Notes under the pieces: generated by a model
The model's input: only the letters and a program-made list of their open reading frames with translations
Database searches by the model: none
Told to the model about the DNA's origin: nothing
Shown here: piece after piece, positions 1 through 12,573 of the stretch
Layout of the letters: each line of letters opens with the position of its first letter
Position numbering within the stretch: the stretch's first letter is position 1
DNA from: Hirudo medicinalis
Taxonomy: Eukaryota; Annelida; Clitellata; Hirudinida; Hirudinidae
DNA length: 45,756 nt
NCBI GenBank assembly: GCA_011800805.1
Contig: MPNW01000042.1
Location: 196,557-242,312, forward strand
Direction: 5' to 3'
Made by a program: the position numbers and the translations under genes

Positions 1-201
1 CAAATTTTGTCAGAATGAATTGCACTACCAGAAACGTAGTAGTTCAGAAACATGAATAAATAAATTGGTATAATTTTAAAATGCAACCATTTTGTAAACA
101 ATATTAAAATAATATTCATAATCAATTGCTCATAATCCTAGTTTAAAAATTATATTTCGAATAATTTTGAATCGATGTATCAGTACGTTATCATCATGAC
201 C

Positions 202-226
202 ATGATGATGATGATGATGATGATGA
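202..226. repeat. (GAT)n microsatellite
   Basis: An uninterrupted ATG/GAT trinucleotide run. A related GAT/GGT run is at 4,077-4,111. Confidence 0.9.
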
Positions 227-623
227 TTAGAACAACGTGACCACTTAATGTTGAGGATCACTGAAGAATGCATCTCCATCATGGAAATGTTCATTTCATT
301 ACTATTACTAGTCGTTCAAATGTCGTTCACCAATCAAATTTTCGTAAATGAATGCAATTAAAATATATTAAGCTATTATTTATATTATAGATTAAATTAT
401 GATATAAATATGTAGATATATAAATTATTATGTAAAGATAGAAGTTCTACAAAACGGTTTCAATATTAGCAACATGATTTTCAAATATTTGGACTAAATG
501 CGATTAAAGCCATTATTTTTATTTTATAAAATTCCTCGCCTTAATCCATCATCGAGTAGTTTAAAAAATATCATTTTACGATAGCATTTTAAAAATAATG
601 TAGAGGCCGCTGTGGATCGAAGG

Positions 624-661
624 ACGGATGGATGGATGGGTTTGATGAATGGATGGATGGG
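624..661. repeat. (GGAT)n microsatellite
   Basis: GGATGGATGG-type tetranucleotide repeats in two blocks, separated by TTTGATGAAT. Confidence 0.85.
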
Positions 662-3543
662 TGAAAGAAGCGGATTGATGGTTAGACGAGCAGAAGGATG
701 GGTCAATTGATCGATTGAGGAGGAGAAAATACGTCGAGCCTCGAATGATCTTCAATTCTTCACCATGGGAAATGATGGATCATTCATATGCATGGTGCTT
801 CATGCCTATTCATGCGTTCACTCACCATCATTGTTCAATGCTTGGACAAGCGAGTCTCAATTTTTCAATGAAAATTGCTTGCTGAGAAGATTGCTTGTCG
901 AATAAAATTGTTTCCACTCAATAATTTCAACTTCACTTTATAACTCAACTGCTCTTCGACCTCTTCTGTCAGCACATCGAGCATCTTGGTCGCAACTTGC
1001 CACGTCGAGACACCAACAACTCAAGGGAGTGAAAGGGAAGTATTCGCATCACTTCTGAACGGTGACCATAAAACCAGAGCAAAGACCTGACAGATTGAGG
1101 ATGAGATGTTAAAGAATGTCATGTGAAAGGATGGAAAGTAGAGTGTGCTTCCCATCAATCTGAAGTTGAGCCCGTGATATTTGTTTTCATTTATTTCCGT
1201 TCATACAAAAGATTGGAACCGAAATCACGTATTTTAGAGCTTCCAGCTTTGGAATCTTTAAAGAAATTTGTCCTCTAATGACCCTTCTAAAAATAGCTCT
1301 TCTTTTAATGACAGTTCATCCGCGTTGCGAATGAACATCGGAAGGAGGCAAAATGATGAATTGGCACAAAATCGTGGACAGCTTTTAATTAATTCTTCCC
1401 TCGAGTTTCGAAGGTTCGCAGTCGTCGTTAAAATCCATTTCTTCCTCTGCAAACCTCTGCAAGTAACAAATCCACATTTCGTGCAAACTCCCGTCGGTGG
1501 CAAGTTTTGAACACGCGAGTGTTGCTTCTCAGTGATGGACTCTCAAGAGACTCACAAAATGACACAAATCATTGGCTTATTCCGAATGTCGAGGGAAATG
1601 TTTCGTTGCAATACCACATTTGCCGCCCTTAAACTCTCCAACATCGTTCGATAATGGAATGAGTGACTGGAATTCATTTGGAGAAATCTTTAACTTTCAT
1701 CCATTTTCAGCTGAAACGGTAGAAGGAACCCGATGCTTTCAGTTATTATCATCGCTATTAATAATTTTAATAATTACAACATCATATCAGCATCGCAGTA
1801 TCACCATCATTATCATATTACATCACATTATCATCACCATCATCATATTATCATCATATCACCATCACATTTTCTCACATTACCTCATATGCATTCAACA
1901 ATTGAATGTCGATGACTGCCTTAAAATCTAATGATCGATCTACTTTTGCATGACATAATTTCAGAAGAACATTTCCAAGATAACATTACGTGAACTGCAG
2001 AAGATAGATGGATGGAAGCCCAATTAGCAAAAGCATCAAAATGTTAAGTTAACTTTGCTTTGCTCTTTTTCTTCTTTAAGTTGATGAGGGTGCTTCATCA
2101 CTTTCATTCTACTTCTCTAATTTGGAATTCTGAGTGAACTGAGTAATCTACTTTGAATAACAATCCAGCTGAGACCAAATAAATGATCTTAACCTGCAAA
2201 TATTTGTTGTTCCCAAGAATAACATCAACTTGATTCTCCAGTTTTAAATGTAAAGTTCTTTTTATCAACTCATTAACTTATCAGCTTATCAAGTTATCAA
2301 CTTATCAAATCTCTCTGAACTTTAAAAGTGTTTAAATCTGTTGTGACAATTCAAATAATTCCCTTAGAATGCATCTGTTTGCTTCACCCACAACAACAAA
2401 ACAACAACACTTGAACTCGTTGATTTAAAAAGAATCCATTTTCATTGCATTCGCTTCAATGAAATAGTTTGAATTTATTTCAACCTATTTGTGGTGGCTG
2501 CCAACTTTTATTTTACATAAGTTGATTGGTTCATTAAAAACGTATTTTTTTAAAACACTTTACTGCTAATTTCATTAACTAAAAATCAATTGTAAGCAAA
2601 TGTTGTAATAATTGTTAATATATTATTGTTAATGATGGTTTCATGATTAACTGCTTCTTTTAAACTTTGCACTCACACCGTTTGTTTTAACTGTTTGTTC
2701 CCGTTCATTAAGTTGCTTTCTTCATTTTCCTTCGTGAAATCCATTTCATTTGTTTGAGATTCCAATGTGTTTAAATTGGATTAAAGGAACCAATAAATCT
2801 AATGAAATATTTTATGCTCAGATGAGAACCATAGCATTCATATTTATATGTTTACTATAGCATTTATGCATTTAATAACATTTATTCAATACTTATAAAT
2901 ATACTTTCAGTCCGTTTCTACAAATTCTTCTGAAAATTACGTTAAATGTGCATTCTTCCGCAAGTTATTTGAAAGCCTGACATTTTGTTTAAAAGTGATT
3001 TCACTGCTTTTGAAATGTTTGCATTTATCTTTCAGTAACTCACTTTAAATGACCAACACTAAAATGCTTCATCAAATTAACTGATTAATTCTGAAACATT
3101 AAAAATTATAAATAAAACTATATTTGTGTAAATTTGTTAATTAATAATTAATAGAACTCTAGGTTATTTATGTCGCCTCTAACAACGATCATTGAATCGT
3201 TAAATTGTTGAATTGTTGATTCATTGAATTGTTGAATTGTTGAATTATTGATTCATTGAATTGTTGAATGGATGAGTTTGAATTAATTGCCTGTCAACAA
3301 AAGTTGTTTTAAAAGCTTCCCACATGTTTCCAGTGAATCCTTCTTTCCATTTTTAAATCAGTGCCTCTTCATTCATTGCACGAGGAGGAAGAACCAAATG
3401 AATCAAAGTGTTAAACATTAACAGTAGCTGTTTAAAAGTCTCATTGTTTCATTGTTAGTGCTGAAAGGTGTGTCTTTTAACAAGTCAGCAACTTCAGGAG
3501 ACAAAGAACTTTCAGAGGCAGGTATTTGAATCAACACCTTTCC

Positions 3544-3627
3544 TTTACTTGTACTGAATGAGTATTTAAGTATTTATAAGTACATTTTACTTGTACTGAA
3601 TGAGTATTTAATTATTTATAAGTACAT
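3544..3627. repeat. 42-bp tandem duplication
   Basis: The segment starting TTTACTTGTACTGAATGAG occurs twice in direct succession (3,544-3,585 and 3,586-3,627). I see one mismatch and slight end divergence, which points to a recent local duplication. Confidence 0.85.
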
Positions 3628-4799
3628 TCGTTTATTTCGAATGAAAAGCTAATCAAATAAAATAAGTATTTTAGCATTTGTAAGTGTAATCGTTAATTTT
3701 GAAATATCTGCAATTAATTGGGGTGGTAATTTAAGATGGTTCAATTAGTCAACGTAATATTTAAATTAATTAATTTGATTAATTATTCGGTTAATTGATT
3801 AATGCACGTGAATTCAATTAGCAGCATCCTACTGACGTTGGTGAGGAAACAACAAACCATGAACAACATGCCCTGCGCTGAGAAAACTTGATCAAATAAT
3901 TTTAAATGATAAAATTGATTTATTTATAAAATGTAATTAAGTAATGAAACAATCAAAATTAAAAATCACTTCATTGAAATCCACGAAAAGAAAACGAAAG
4001 TTTATGGAACTTTGAGAGACTTTTTGGATGGAAATTTCATTTTCAGAAGTTGTTCGTCCTTTTTTAAAGATATTGTTGATGATGATGATGATGATGATGG
4101 TGATGGTGATGTTATTGATGTTCTTGATGTTGTCAAATGAAGTTACGCGACTTTCATTCGATTACTCCGTTTTATTTGTGTAAATTAAATTACTTTTAAT
4201 CAGTTTACTGATAACTTTTATTATTGAATTGTCATAAAATTAATAATATGTAATAAATTATAATCAATAACATCGTTATTATTATTTTTGAATGTTTGAT
4301 TATTTTTATTGGTTAAGGGTTAAACATCTCACGATTCTTCATAAAAATTCAATACGACATAAATATGTTGTTATGTCATATATATTTGGGTAATAATCTG
4401 CTTATTATGTTTTAAATTATTTCCATAGTTTAATTTTCAAAACTTAAATTTAATTTTCCAATTTTAAGCGAAATATTCGCTTTCCCAACGTTCATAAATT
4501 TTCACGATGTTTACAGAGTTCATATTCCTTACTATTTATTTAACACTTTCGTGAGTATTCTCTCAATATTTGAAAATATGTAAACATCGAAATCTTGTTG
4601 TTTGTTTGAAATCGGACGTGAGTCATTCGTCTCCGGTTGTAAATAAATCAGTTTAAATACAAAAATGGATGAAATATTGGCCACAAAAAATGTAGGACAT
4701 TGAAAACACTTGTGAATTGAAGTTGTGAATTCATCACCTCAATTGCCAAAGTAATTTGAAATCTGGAAATTTTTCAAAAAACATTTCCAAGCTGATCTT

Positions 4800-4804
4800 A
4801 ATAA

Positions 4805-4848
<44 letters not shown>
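4800..4848. repeat. (AAT)n microsatellite
   Basis: A long AAT trinucleotide run with one AAA interruption. Similar runs lie at about 15,646-15,690, 16,200-16,255 (ATT strand) and 20,350-20,372, the last three inside bestrophin introns. Confidence 0.9.
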
Positions 4849-5202
4849 GTATATTATCCGATGAAATCATTGATGATGTAATCAAATCAAATCAAGATTT
4901 TCCGCTCTGAATATTTGGAATTGCAAAGGAGGACGCTGAAAATATTACGAAGATTAATCATTTAATAATTAATAAGGTTGAATTTTGATTATTGATTACA
5001 TTTTTATTATAAAATACGTTTTAAATAACTATAATAATTTTAAACTTCAAAACCATAGCTTTTAATATTTTAATTATGGAAATAATTAATAAATAATCTC
5101 CTCGTAAACCAATCCAATTGACAAGCAGAAATAAAATAAGTGAAATAATTTGATAATATTCCTGTGTTTTGAACTTCTCCACCATGAACGTCTCAGCAGC
5201 TG

Positions 5203-5487
5203 TTGGTGGACTGTGATGCTCGGTTGCTCCCCATTCACTCGAGTATTCATTGCCGACCGGGAGAAGCCGACCAATCACAAATCACATGCCTCGCTTGCCT
5301 CACCCGGGAAGACAATGGAAGGACTCTCTTCCAGAAGGAGGAATCGATGGAAATGGAAAGAGAAGTGATGGAAAAGCGCAAGCGCATCGATAAATTGCGG
5401 TCATTGGGTCAACAAATAATCGATGCCAAAATTGAGGAAATGAGGACGGGCGGCACAATTGTCGTTCATCTCTATCTGAGAAAGTGA
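5203..5487 (+). CDS. Orphan coding-like patch, charged helical C-terminus (unknown)
   Basis: An open frame ending in TGA at 5,485-5,487. The last ~50 residues are strongly charged and helix-like (EMEREVMEKRKRIDKLRS, then GQQIIDAKIEEM) and codon use looks more coding-like than the surroundings. The LRSLGQQIID segment is faintly like a spectrin-repeat helix, but that is only an impression. The region before about 5,300 is less convincing, so the real exon could start at an acceptor near 5,311-5,313. I cannot connect it to a neighbouring exon. It may be a terminal exon, a decayed gene fragment, or chance. Confidence 0.25.
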   Translation: MVDCDARLLPIHSSIHCRPGEADQSQITCLACLTREDNGRTLFQKEESMEMEREVMEKRKRIDKLRSLGQQIIDAKIEEMRTGGTIVVHLYLRK

Positions 5488-8400
5488 TGTCCTAATTCGA
5501 CACCCTCATGAAGTGGCATGGAAAATGTGCAGCAAAAGGATCGATGTTCAGGAGGTAGATCGAGTGATTAATAACCGACGTAATAATTACTTCATAAATC
5601 TCTCTTGCAGGCAGTCATGCATGAAATAGATAAGTGTTCTCGGAAGGCATGCCTTAAGTGAATGTTGTGGAAATGACTCATAATTCACGAATCTTGCCCA
5701 ATCGAGCGCACACCTCCCGCAATTAGAAAACTCCTCCAGCGCTAAAAAGTCTCGAGATATTGCCAATCGTAATAATTGCTCCTGAGAGTTGCCTTCTTTT
5801 CCGACAGCAGCGGACTGTTTCAGTCGGACCTGATTGAATGAGATTCGTCGAACAAATGTCCACAAACGAATGACCGTCTAATTGTGTCACAAGTCACAAT
5901 TACGTCACACGACCGGGTGTAATTACCTCCCGCTATAAATGCTCTTCCAGATTAATCGGCCATCTTGCAATTCACAGCAGAAACTAATGCAATATGCATC
6001 CGGGAAATTCATCGCCGGAACATTTATCCCGGAAAATTCGTCGTCTAAAAAATTCTTTGGATTCCAGCTGCCCTCCCTGAGGTTCTGTTACCCTCCTTCC
6101 TGGACTTCCAGGTTGCCATTTAATATAGCTTATCGATTGACGTGCAGCATATGCTAGGCCACCAAAGAGAATCATCTTACCTGACACTCATCAAGACACG
6201 CCTATTCCTCAGTTTGTCTTTTAAAAGTTCTTTTAATCCCGCCCTGGATTTCTGTCACCCCCCTCCTCGGACTTTCGAAATGAGTTCGTTGAAGAGTTAG
6301 ATTTCAACTTGCCATTTAAAACGGCTCATCGATTGACGTGCAACATATGCAAGCCAGACGAATCTCATACTCCAACACCATGCCTACTGTTCGTGTATCC
6401 TGTTAACTTTCATTACTTGCTGGTGCTACGTTCATTCGTGGTTGTTGTTGCTCCAGAGTCTGATTAAAGCATGTAATAAATAAATCAATTAATTGAATTT
6501 TTACATTTATAATATTTCCGAAAACTGTGGATGCTACATGTACATGCAATTTTTTGGAACGCCTTATTCTGAGGGGCACTTTATTTTCTCTCATAAGACA
6601 TTTTATACGATGAATTTTCCGTGATCCAATGCATTAATGCAGAAAGAAGTCCATCAACGAACTATCGATCGATCACCGCAGGAGCTAAGCGATTTATTTG
6701 GCGCACTTTTATGAACTCAGGAGTTGAACTCCGACCTAAGATTGAAGTTTTGATAATGATTGATTATCATAAAGTTACTGGCTCCAATTCATTATTCTGA
6801 AATCTTGCCAGGGTTAAATGGCACTGCCAAGTATTGAGATTATTGAGGAGACGTATTCAGGAGAGTGTGTTTAATGTCCTCACTTTATGGTGGGCATCGG
6901 TCACAGCACGGAATTAATATTTCCGTCTGCAATCGTCATGGACCACTTTTTCAACCAAAGTCTCTGAAAGCTTCCAAAGTGAATTATCTCAATATCCTCC
7001 AAACGGAGGTTCTGCCATCTTCAATTTATCACTCAAACCTGAAAAGTTTCGCTATAAAGTTCGACTCACATAAGTTGGAAGTTTCCCTTATTGATCATTT
7101 CCTTTGTCCGATTCGTCTGCATTCTGCGTCTGCAAAAGCACTGCTTTTCGAGACGAAGGGCACGGAGTTTTATCACGCGATGTGAAAGAAATTAAAAGTC
7201 GATCCAAATTCCCCAACAAGTCATCCATCAGTGCGTCTTCGTCTCATGCGAGTGCATCGGTTCGGGAACCCATTTCTGTGACAACCGCATTCCATCACCG
7301 ACTATCATTTTTATCACATTTCTTCGAGATGAAAGACAGATTCATCCCCTGGAGGAGGCTCAGATTAAAAACAGGTGCTTAACTTTAGGACATGTTCAAC
7401 CTCACGATTTTAGAAAGTAAAGCGATCTGGCTTTTTGTTAAGGAATTAGATTTAAGCAGACAATTTATTCAAGTGGTGATCTTGCAATTCAATTTAAATT
7501 CCCGTCTCGTATCTTTTAGACAAGTCTCTTATCTCCGCTTGCCACTGAATATTTCGAGGGGACAGACACAAGAATGCACTCATCCTGAGTTGTCGATTCA
7601 TCTTACAATCATTTCGAATCGCAATCATGGACCATGGAATCTTCGTAGAAGAATTAACAAGTCTGTTCTGCTTACTTAAAATCTTTAAAATCTCAAGTCA
7701 TTAATTTCCATCATCTTCCGAGGTGACGTCTTAAGGTAGAAATGGAGTCCCAAATGGCTCATGATTTTCAACCTTTACGAACTCAGTAACCCTGATGAAC
7801 GAACAATCCTTATTAGAGGTTACTTCGTGAGGCAATCCCTAAAGATAAGTCTGCTCGTGGTTTTGAATTGAACAGAAACGTCCTTCTGACTTTTGCAATA
7901 AACTATTGTTTCTTTCTCCAATAAAAGGACGCATGGAAAGACTTTTATTAATTCCAATCCTCAGTAAGGACTTTTTTCTTTCCTTGTATGACAAGAAAAC
8001 AGTGGATTTTTCGGTGCACTAATGCACACCGATGAATTAGTAACGTGTGCATATTTAACGACATGCCATTGCATGATGATATGCGATTGTATGTGGTTGT
8101 GTGACCACGTGTGCATGCATAAGTCAGCCACCACAGTAATAATATTTCTCTCATATTTTTGCTTTGCTTGTAAATCGATGCAGTTAGATTCAAATAAACT
8201 GATTTGAATATTACTTAAGAATAAATGTAATTATATGTTCAGCATATAATTGTTCTACTTATTCGATTTAATACAAATAATCGAATGTTTTGTAATATTG
8301 GACAGAATTTTTGAGCGAAAGACTTTCTGATTCACTGCACCTCTGATCAACTATGTGAATTCTGAGATAATCCACAAATTCCAAAATCCAAAAACAAATA

Positions 8401-8889
8401 AAATTAAAAATAAATATAACTCTGATAAATGTAATTATGAACAAACTCGATTAAAAGTTGATTCTACATGAATGTCACTAGAAGTCACTTAAGTGATTAT
8501 TTGCATTTAAGTCAATTATCTGCACTTGCGTACAGATTTCTAACGAAGAAGAAGATTTCATCACTTCCCACTTTTGAATCCTTCAAATGAGAAATTTGAA
8601 AATTTCTTCTCGAAAAGAATAATTGCTGTCGGACAAGAAATCGTCAAAACTGATGAAATTCTATTCGACTGTGTTGTGTTGTGTTGCTGAGATATAATGT
8701 TTGTTTGTTTGTTTGTTTTATTCAAGTCCCTCGTTGAGAAAAAATTATGATGCTTCGAATAAATAAAATTGAGGAGCTTAGAAAAATACGTCGGACAAAA
8801 ATACTGAATATTTATGGAAAACATTTCATCCTCTGCCCTTCCAGGAACGTGATTCCACCCTCGCACGTGGTAATCAGCGGACAGCAGAC
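5488..8889. other. No supported gene; one imperfect duplication
   Basis: There are open frames on both strands (for example around 5,587-5,865 and 6,865-7,185), but none shows a recognisable domain, splice context or consistent coding signal. A (TTTG)n run lies at about 8,699-8,718. Confidence 0.5.
6081..6364 (+). repeat. Imperfect ~100-bp direct repeat
   Basis: Two copies (about 6,081-6,173 and 6,246-6,364) share CTGTTACCCTCCTTCCTGGA-like starts. They also share a well conserved end: TTGCCATTTAA, an AT-rich gap, CATCGATTGACGTGCA or TATCGATTGACGTGCA, CATATGC, and finally GAATC. The second copy carries about 25 extra bases in the middle. The function is unknown. Confidence 0.7.
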
Positions 8890-9068
8890 CTGCAAAAAGA
8901 CACTCCCATGGTAACAGAGGGGCGTCACTCCGGACTTGTTCCATTTAGACAAGAAAATGACCTGACTGTGTTTTCCTAAAGAATTGATGACTCCGTGTCG
9001 AACCGTCAGGGGTCCACTCGGAATTTGCTGGAAGATCCAGGAGAGATGTTTCACGGCCGTCAGAAAGT
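8890..9068 (-). CDS. Orphan exon-like segment (unknown)
   Basis: On the minus strand an acceptor-like TTCTCTTAAG is followed by 179 nt without a stop in one frame (starting at phase 1). It ends at CAG|GTCTGC, a plausible donor. The predicted peptide includes KHLSWIFQQIPSG and KHSQVIFLSKW, with no repeats and a GC content above the surroundings. I do not recognise the family and cannot find partner exons in the window. It could be an exon of a gene lying mostly outside, a fragment, or chance. Confidence 0.25.
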
Positions 9069-9663
9069 CTTAAGAGAATTGACAGGAATGAGGTTTAGGT
9101 TTATTGTTAGAAATAAGCCACAAGCACGTTGCCGATGCTATTAACGAAGGTCGTGTCTGCAGACGCATAAACCTCTTCGCGGGCACTAAAACTTAAATAT
9201 GAGATGGAAATTGAAAAACTGAGTGCTAAACTCTGATGAAAATGATGCACCTTAAACAATCTCATCCTTTCAATCGTTATTCCTATTTTAAGTACATTTT
9301 TAACTACATTTTAAGATCATCAATTGAAGGTTTCCACCTGCTGCACATATTTATTATTAATTATTATAATTGGTTGTATTGCTTTTGTTAACTCTGTAAT
9401 CCTGTTAACGAAAGCATGTAATGTATGTAACAGACTATCTATCAGCATCTAATTGTACTTATTAAGCCTTTTTTAATCACAAATACAAACAAAACTAAAA
9501 TTGCCATCGCATCCTTGTTACATACATTCTTATGTATTTATTTGTAGGTATTCATTATTTATCCCTTGGATTTATTGATTCGTTGGTAACTCCTTAGTTA
9601 CGAAGCTCCGGAAATATTTCCGATTCTACATAGTTTTGTTACCAATTCTTTTTAAACATCAGT

Positions 9664-9811
9664 TGTATTTGTATTCAGCCGATATTTTTATCGCCTTGTG
9701 TGTCCGAATCGGATGTGAAGACACAGCAATCACCCGACCATTTGCATAGCACCCCTGCCCGAGGGCATCCCCTGGCGGTGCAGGCTGGGATGCGAACACG
9801 ACACATTGCGA
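9664..9811 (+). repeat. Dispersed repeat family R1, copy 1
   Basis: About 150 bp that recurs in reverse orientation at 14,257-14,406. The shared core is GCCCGAGGGC, then CCCTGGCGGTGCAGGCTGGG, then GCGAACACGACACATT. The outer part (TTGTATTT, a GCCTTGTGTGTCCG-like stretch, GATGTGAAG) also aligns. It is much more GC-rich than its surroundings. It could be a SINE- or MITE-type element. On the opposite strand GTTCGCATCCC weakly resembles a Pol III B box. Confidence 0.75.
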
Positions 9812-10751
9812 CTGTGCCATTACCGCCGATCGTAGGAACCCAGCCTATTGAGTCTAAACCCAACGTCAGTAATCGTGTCAATTGCAATTATTTTGGATTA
9901 CAGTCGTTTATATTCCACAGTTTGTTTTGTACTGTGAAAATTGGATTAAATGTTGTTTTGCGCTGATTAAAAATAGCTCCATAATGTGATCATCTGCAGA
10001 GGAGTTCTGAAGACCACCGTTGATTGTTCGAAAATGAATTTCCTTCAAATGAAATACTGTTTCCTCTCACGTTCCTTTTTGAATAAAGGTTTCAGCTTCC
10101 TTAGCTTATTTAGTGGGAAGTAACGATAAGAACTCCTTTTGAATCTGTTCACTTTTAAAATGTCGATTCTGCCTTAAGGAGAACCAACTTTATCGCTTAG
10201 TTAACCTGAATTCAACGTGTAAATGTGAATTGGTTATTTATTTCCACTTCTTCTTTCGCTGGCACCTAATTGACAAGACAAGTCAAAGACTTGAAGAATA
10301 TCTGACCTTTTCTTGGGAGAATGGGTTTGTTGCGTGTTCGTTGTTTTTTCTCATTCTCGCCAAAACCTTGTCCTCCGAATTGTAGAGCTCCTATTTTCCA
10401 TGAATTTCTGAAAAACCTCACAAAAATACCTTAATTTGTTTAATTTTTTCAAGAGGAAAGTCATAACTCTGCATTTTCAACTGGGATCGCTTGGTTGTTG
10501 CTTAATTGTGGTTTTGAACTATTTTAAAACTTTTCGAATTTTTTAAAAAATAACATTAATATTCACCAACTTAATCAATTTAAATTGACATTTTCATGCA
10601 TAAATTTTGCAGTAATACCTCACCATCCTCAGTTCTGAACTACGTGGTGCGATCGCCTGACATTCATTAACACTGTCTTCGTTTCAGACATCGATTTCAT
10701 TCTGTCGAAGCCCGCTCTACGTTAAAAACCTTGCTTGGGACCCTGCATGTG

Positions 10752-10886
10752 CTCCATTACACCACTCTAAATAAGGTCCTCAAAAAAAAAAGTATAAATC
10801 TTATTTGTTACATAATCGCATGTAACTAAAAGTCCCTTTTAACGGCAGGTAAGTCATTTGGGACCGATCCCTGCAAGAAGGAGTGT
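10752..10886 (+). repeat. Dispersed repeat family R2, copy 1
   Basis: This matches 33,895-34,037 in the same orientation. Shared blocks include CACTCTAAATAAG, CTTATTTGTTACATA, GCATGTA and AAGTCCC, then a diverged GGGACCGATCCCTG / GGAACTGACCTC stretch. It may be the 3' part of a retroelement. No coding sequence is visible. Confidence 0.6.
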
Positions 10887-12490
10887 CGTAGTACTTAGTT
10901 CTATTTGCCTTTTATTTGTTACTTATTCGTCTTTATTCTGTTCTTTTGGAAAATAAACAACTTAAACTATTAACTTAACTGATAAATGAATGAGGCCAGT
11001 TTTATCGTAATTAATCTCACCTTAATTTCATCATAAATATGCCAATATCTCGTGGACCAAGAGTTCTCACCATCGGCAACTCAAAGATTTTGTGATAAGC
11101 GCAAGTCGTTAAACACATTTATTGGTCCTCATTCTTTTTGTTGAGATCTTCCCATGGCCTATTTGTCTTTCAATGGGAGTTTGTATTGCATGTATGTGCA
11201 AGTTTATCGAGGACTGTGGAAGCTTGTACGCTGCTTTGACATTATGAGCAGATCAAGAGGATTCAATAGAATGACATCGAGATGGAGATAACCGACCTGC
11301 TCGTTTTGTTGACGTTGGACATGATGAGATGATGAGAAATAATTTTGTTCAACAATTTCAAGTCGAACAAGAACGAGCGTACGAATGAAATGATCATGAA
11401 TATCTCAAATAAATGCAAGAAATTGGATAAAAACAAAGGAATGCAAACATAAATATTGGCATAAAATTCAGAACAAATAAGCATAAAAAGGGAATAAAAT
11501 ACATTCAGCACGAAATGTCCTCCTGCTAACATTTCAATTCGAGAAAAATCATCGGGGTGAAACACCAGGTTTTAATGGGCGGAACATCGCTGTGACACCA
11601 CTGCATATCAATGAGATGTTCATTTTTAAAGTAATTAATATTAATTACTTTCAAAGTATAATTAACAAACAAATTCTAAAATATTCAATTCAAAACTCAA
11701 ACATCGTGTTGAATAAGTAATTTCAACTGCATCTGAAGAGCAGAAGCAACAGACAAATGTTGGCCTAAGTCTCCCTTGTGTTGATGTTGCCATTAAAAAT
11801 TCATGCGGAACACAAAAAATTTTTTTACATCACGAGCAAAGAAAGACTGAAGGATCATTGATTCGCAAGGGAAAAGTAGTTCAATTCATGCTTTTTCTGA
11901 AATAATGTTTTGAATCCACAAAAATAATTTATATGAGGTTAATTTAAATATACGTAGGTTTCATTTGACCACTTAGCCTCGAGGGAATCTGCCTTTCCAT
12001 TGCCATGGTAGCGGATGAAATACTTTTTTTGCTCTGCAGTCCAATGAATATTTCCAAGAAAAAAGGTTTGTAAAATTGTAATTTATAATCTGTGAATTGT
12101 AATTTATAGTTTGTAATCTGTACATTGTAACTTAATGAATCCAAATTAACGTAGACTGAACGGTCTATTGACATTGAGGCTGAATAATTGCCTCTGACAG
12201 GAATAGTGGAAGCATTCATTTCCAGCGATGAAAATAAGGAGACATGAATGATGAAAATTCTCCACGTCCAAGGAATTTTATGAATGAGAAACGAGCGTCT
12301 CTTTGCATTGGAAACCGGGATCAACTCTTACTCGTCCGAGCACCCTTATGTCGACATTTATTTGCGTCAAATGATATTTAATTCTAAATTAGTAGCCATA
12401 AATAACTAAAATATTTATTACTAAAAATATGATGTCGATATGATCAATGACTAACAATCGAAAAAGTAGAACTTTTCAAGAGCCACTCAC

Positions 12491-12573
12491 CCAAGTCCCA
12501 GGAATCCTTTGATGTTGTTGACGACAGGGAAGACCTTTTGTTCGATGATGTCGTTGAGAGCCTGGTTCTGCAT
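12491..12573 (-). CDS. Putative first exon of an unknown gene
   Basis: Minus strand. A TATA-like CTTATAAGG lies about 60 bp upstream of an ATG at 12,573. The frame reads MQNQALNDIIEQKV, then FPVVNNIKGFLGLG, and runs into a good donor, GG|GTGAGT, at 12,490. The frame is also open upstream of the ATG (FSRIVCLELEFQSI), so the exon may be longer. I could not find a second exon further left, and the family is not recognised. Confidence 0.3.

Larger units (their letters stand above)
1..5150. other. Gene-poor AT-rich region
   Basis: I see no convincing coding exon here. The open frames are short, occur on both strands, and are driven by low-complexity sequence such as His/Ile runs from CAT/ATT repeats around 1,790-1,890. 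The region holds several microsatellites, a 42-bp tandem duplication, and loosely repeated ATTGTTGA-type sequence at about 3,183-3,270. Confidence 0.6.
9069..12490. other. No supported gene; dispersed repeats
   Basis: Apart from the two dispersed-repeat copies listed separately, I see only AT-rich sequence and short ORFs with no domain signal. Confidence 0.5.

Noticed and set aside
1572..1931. ORF rich in His and Ile
   Set aside because: Driven by CAT/ATT low-complexity sequence; no domain or splice signals.
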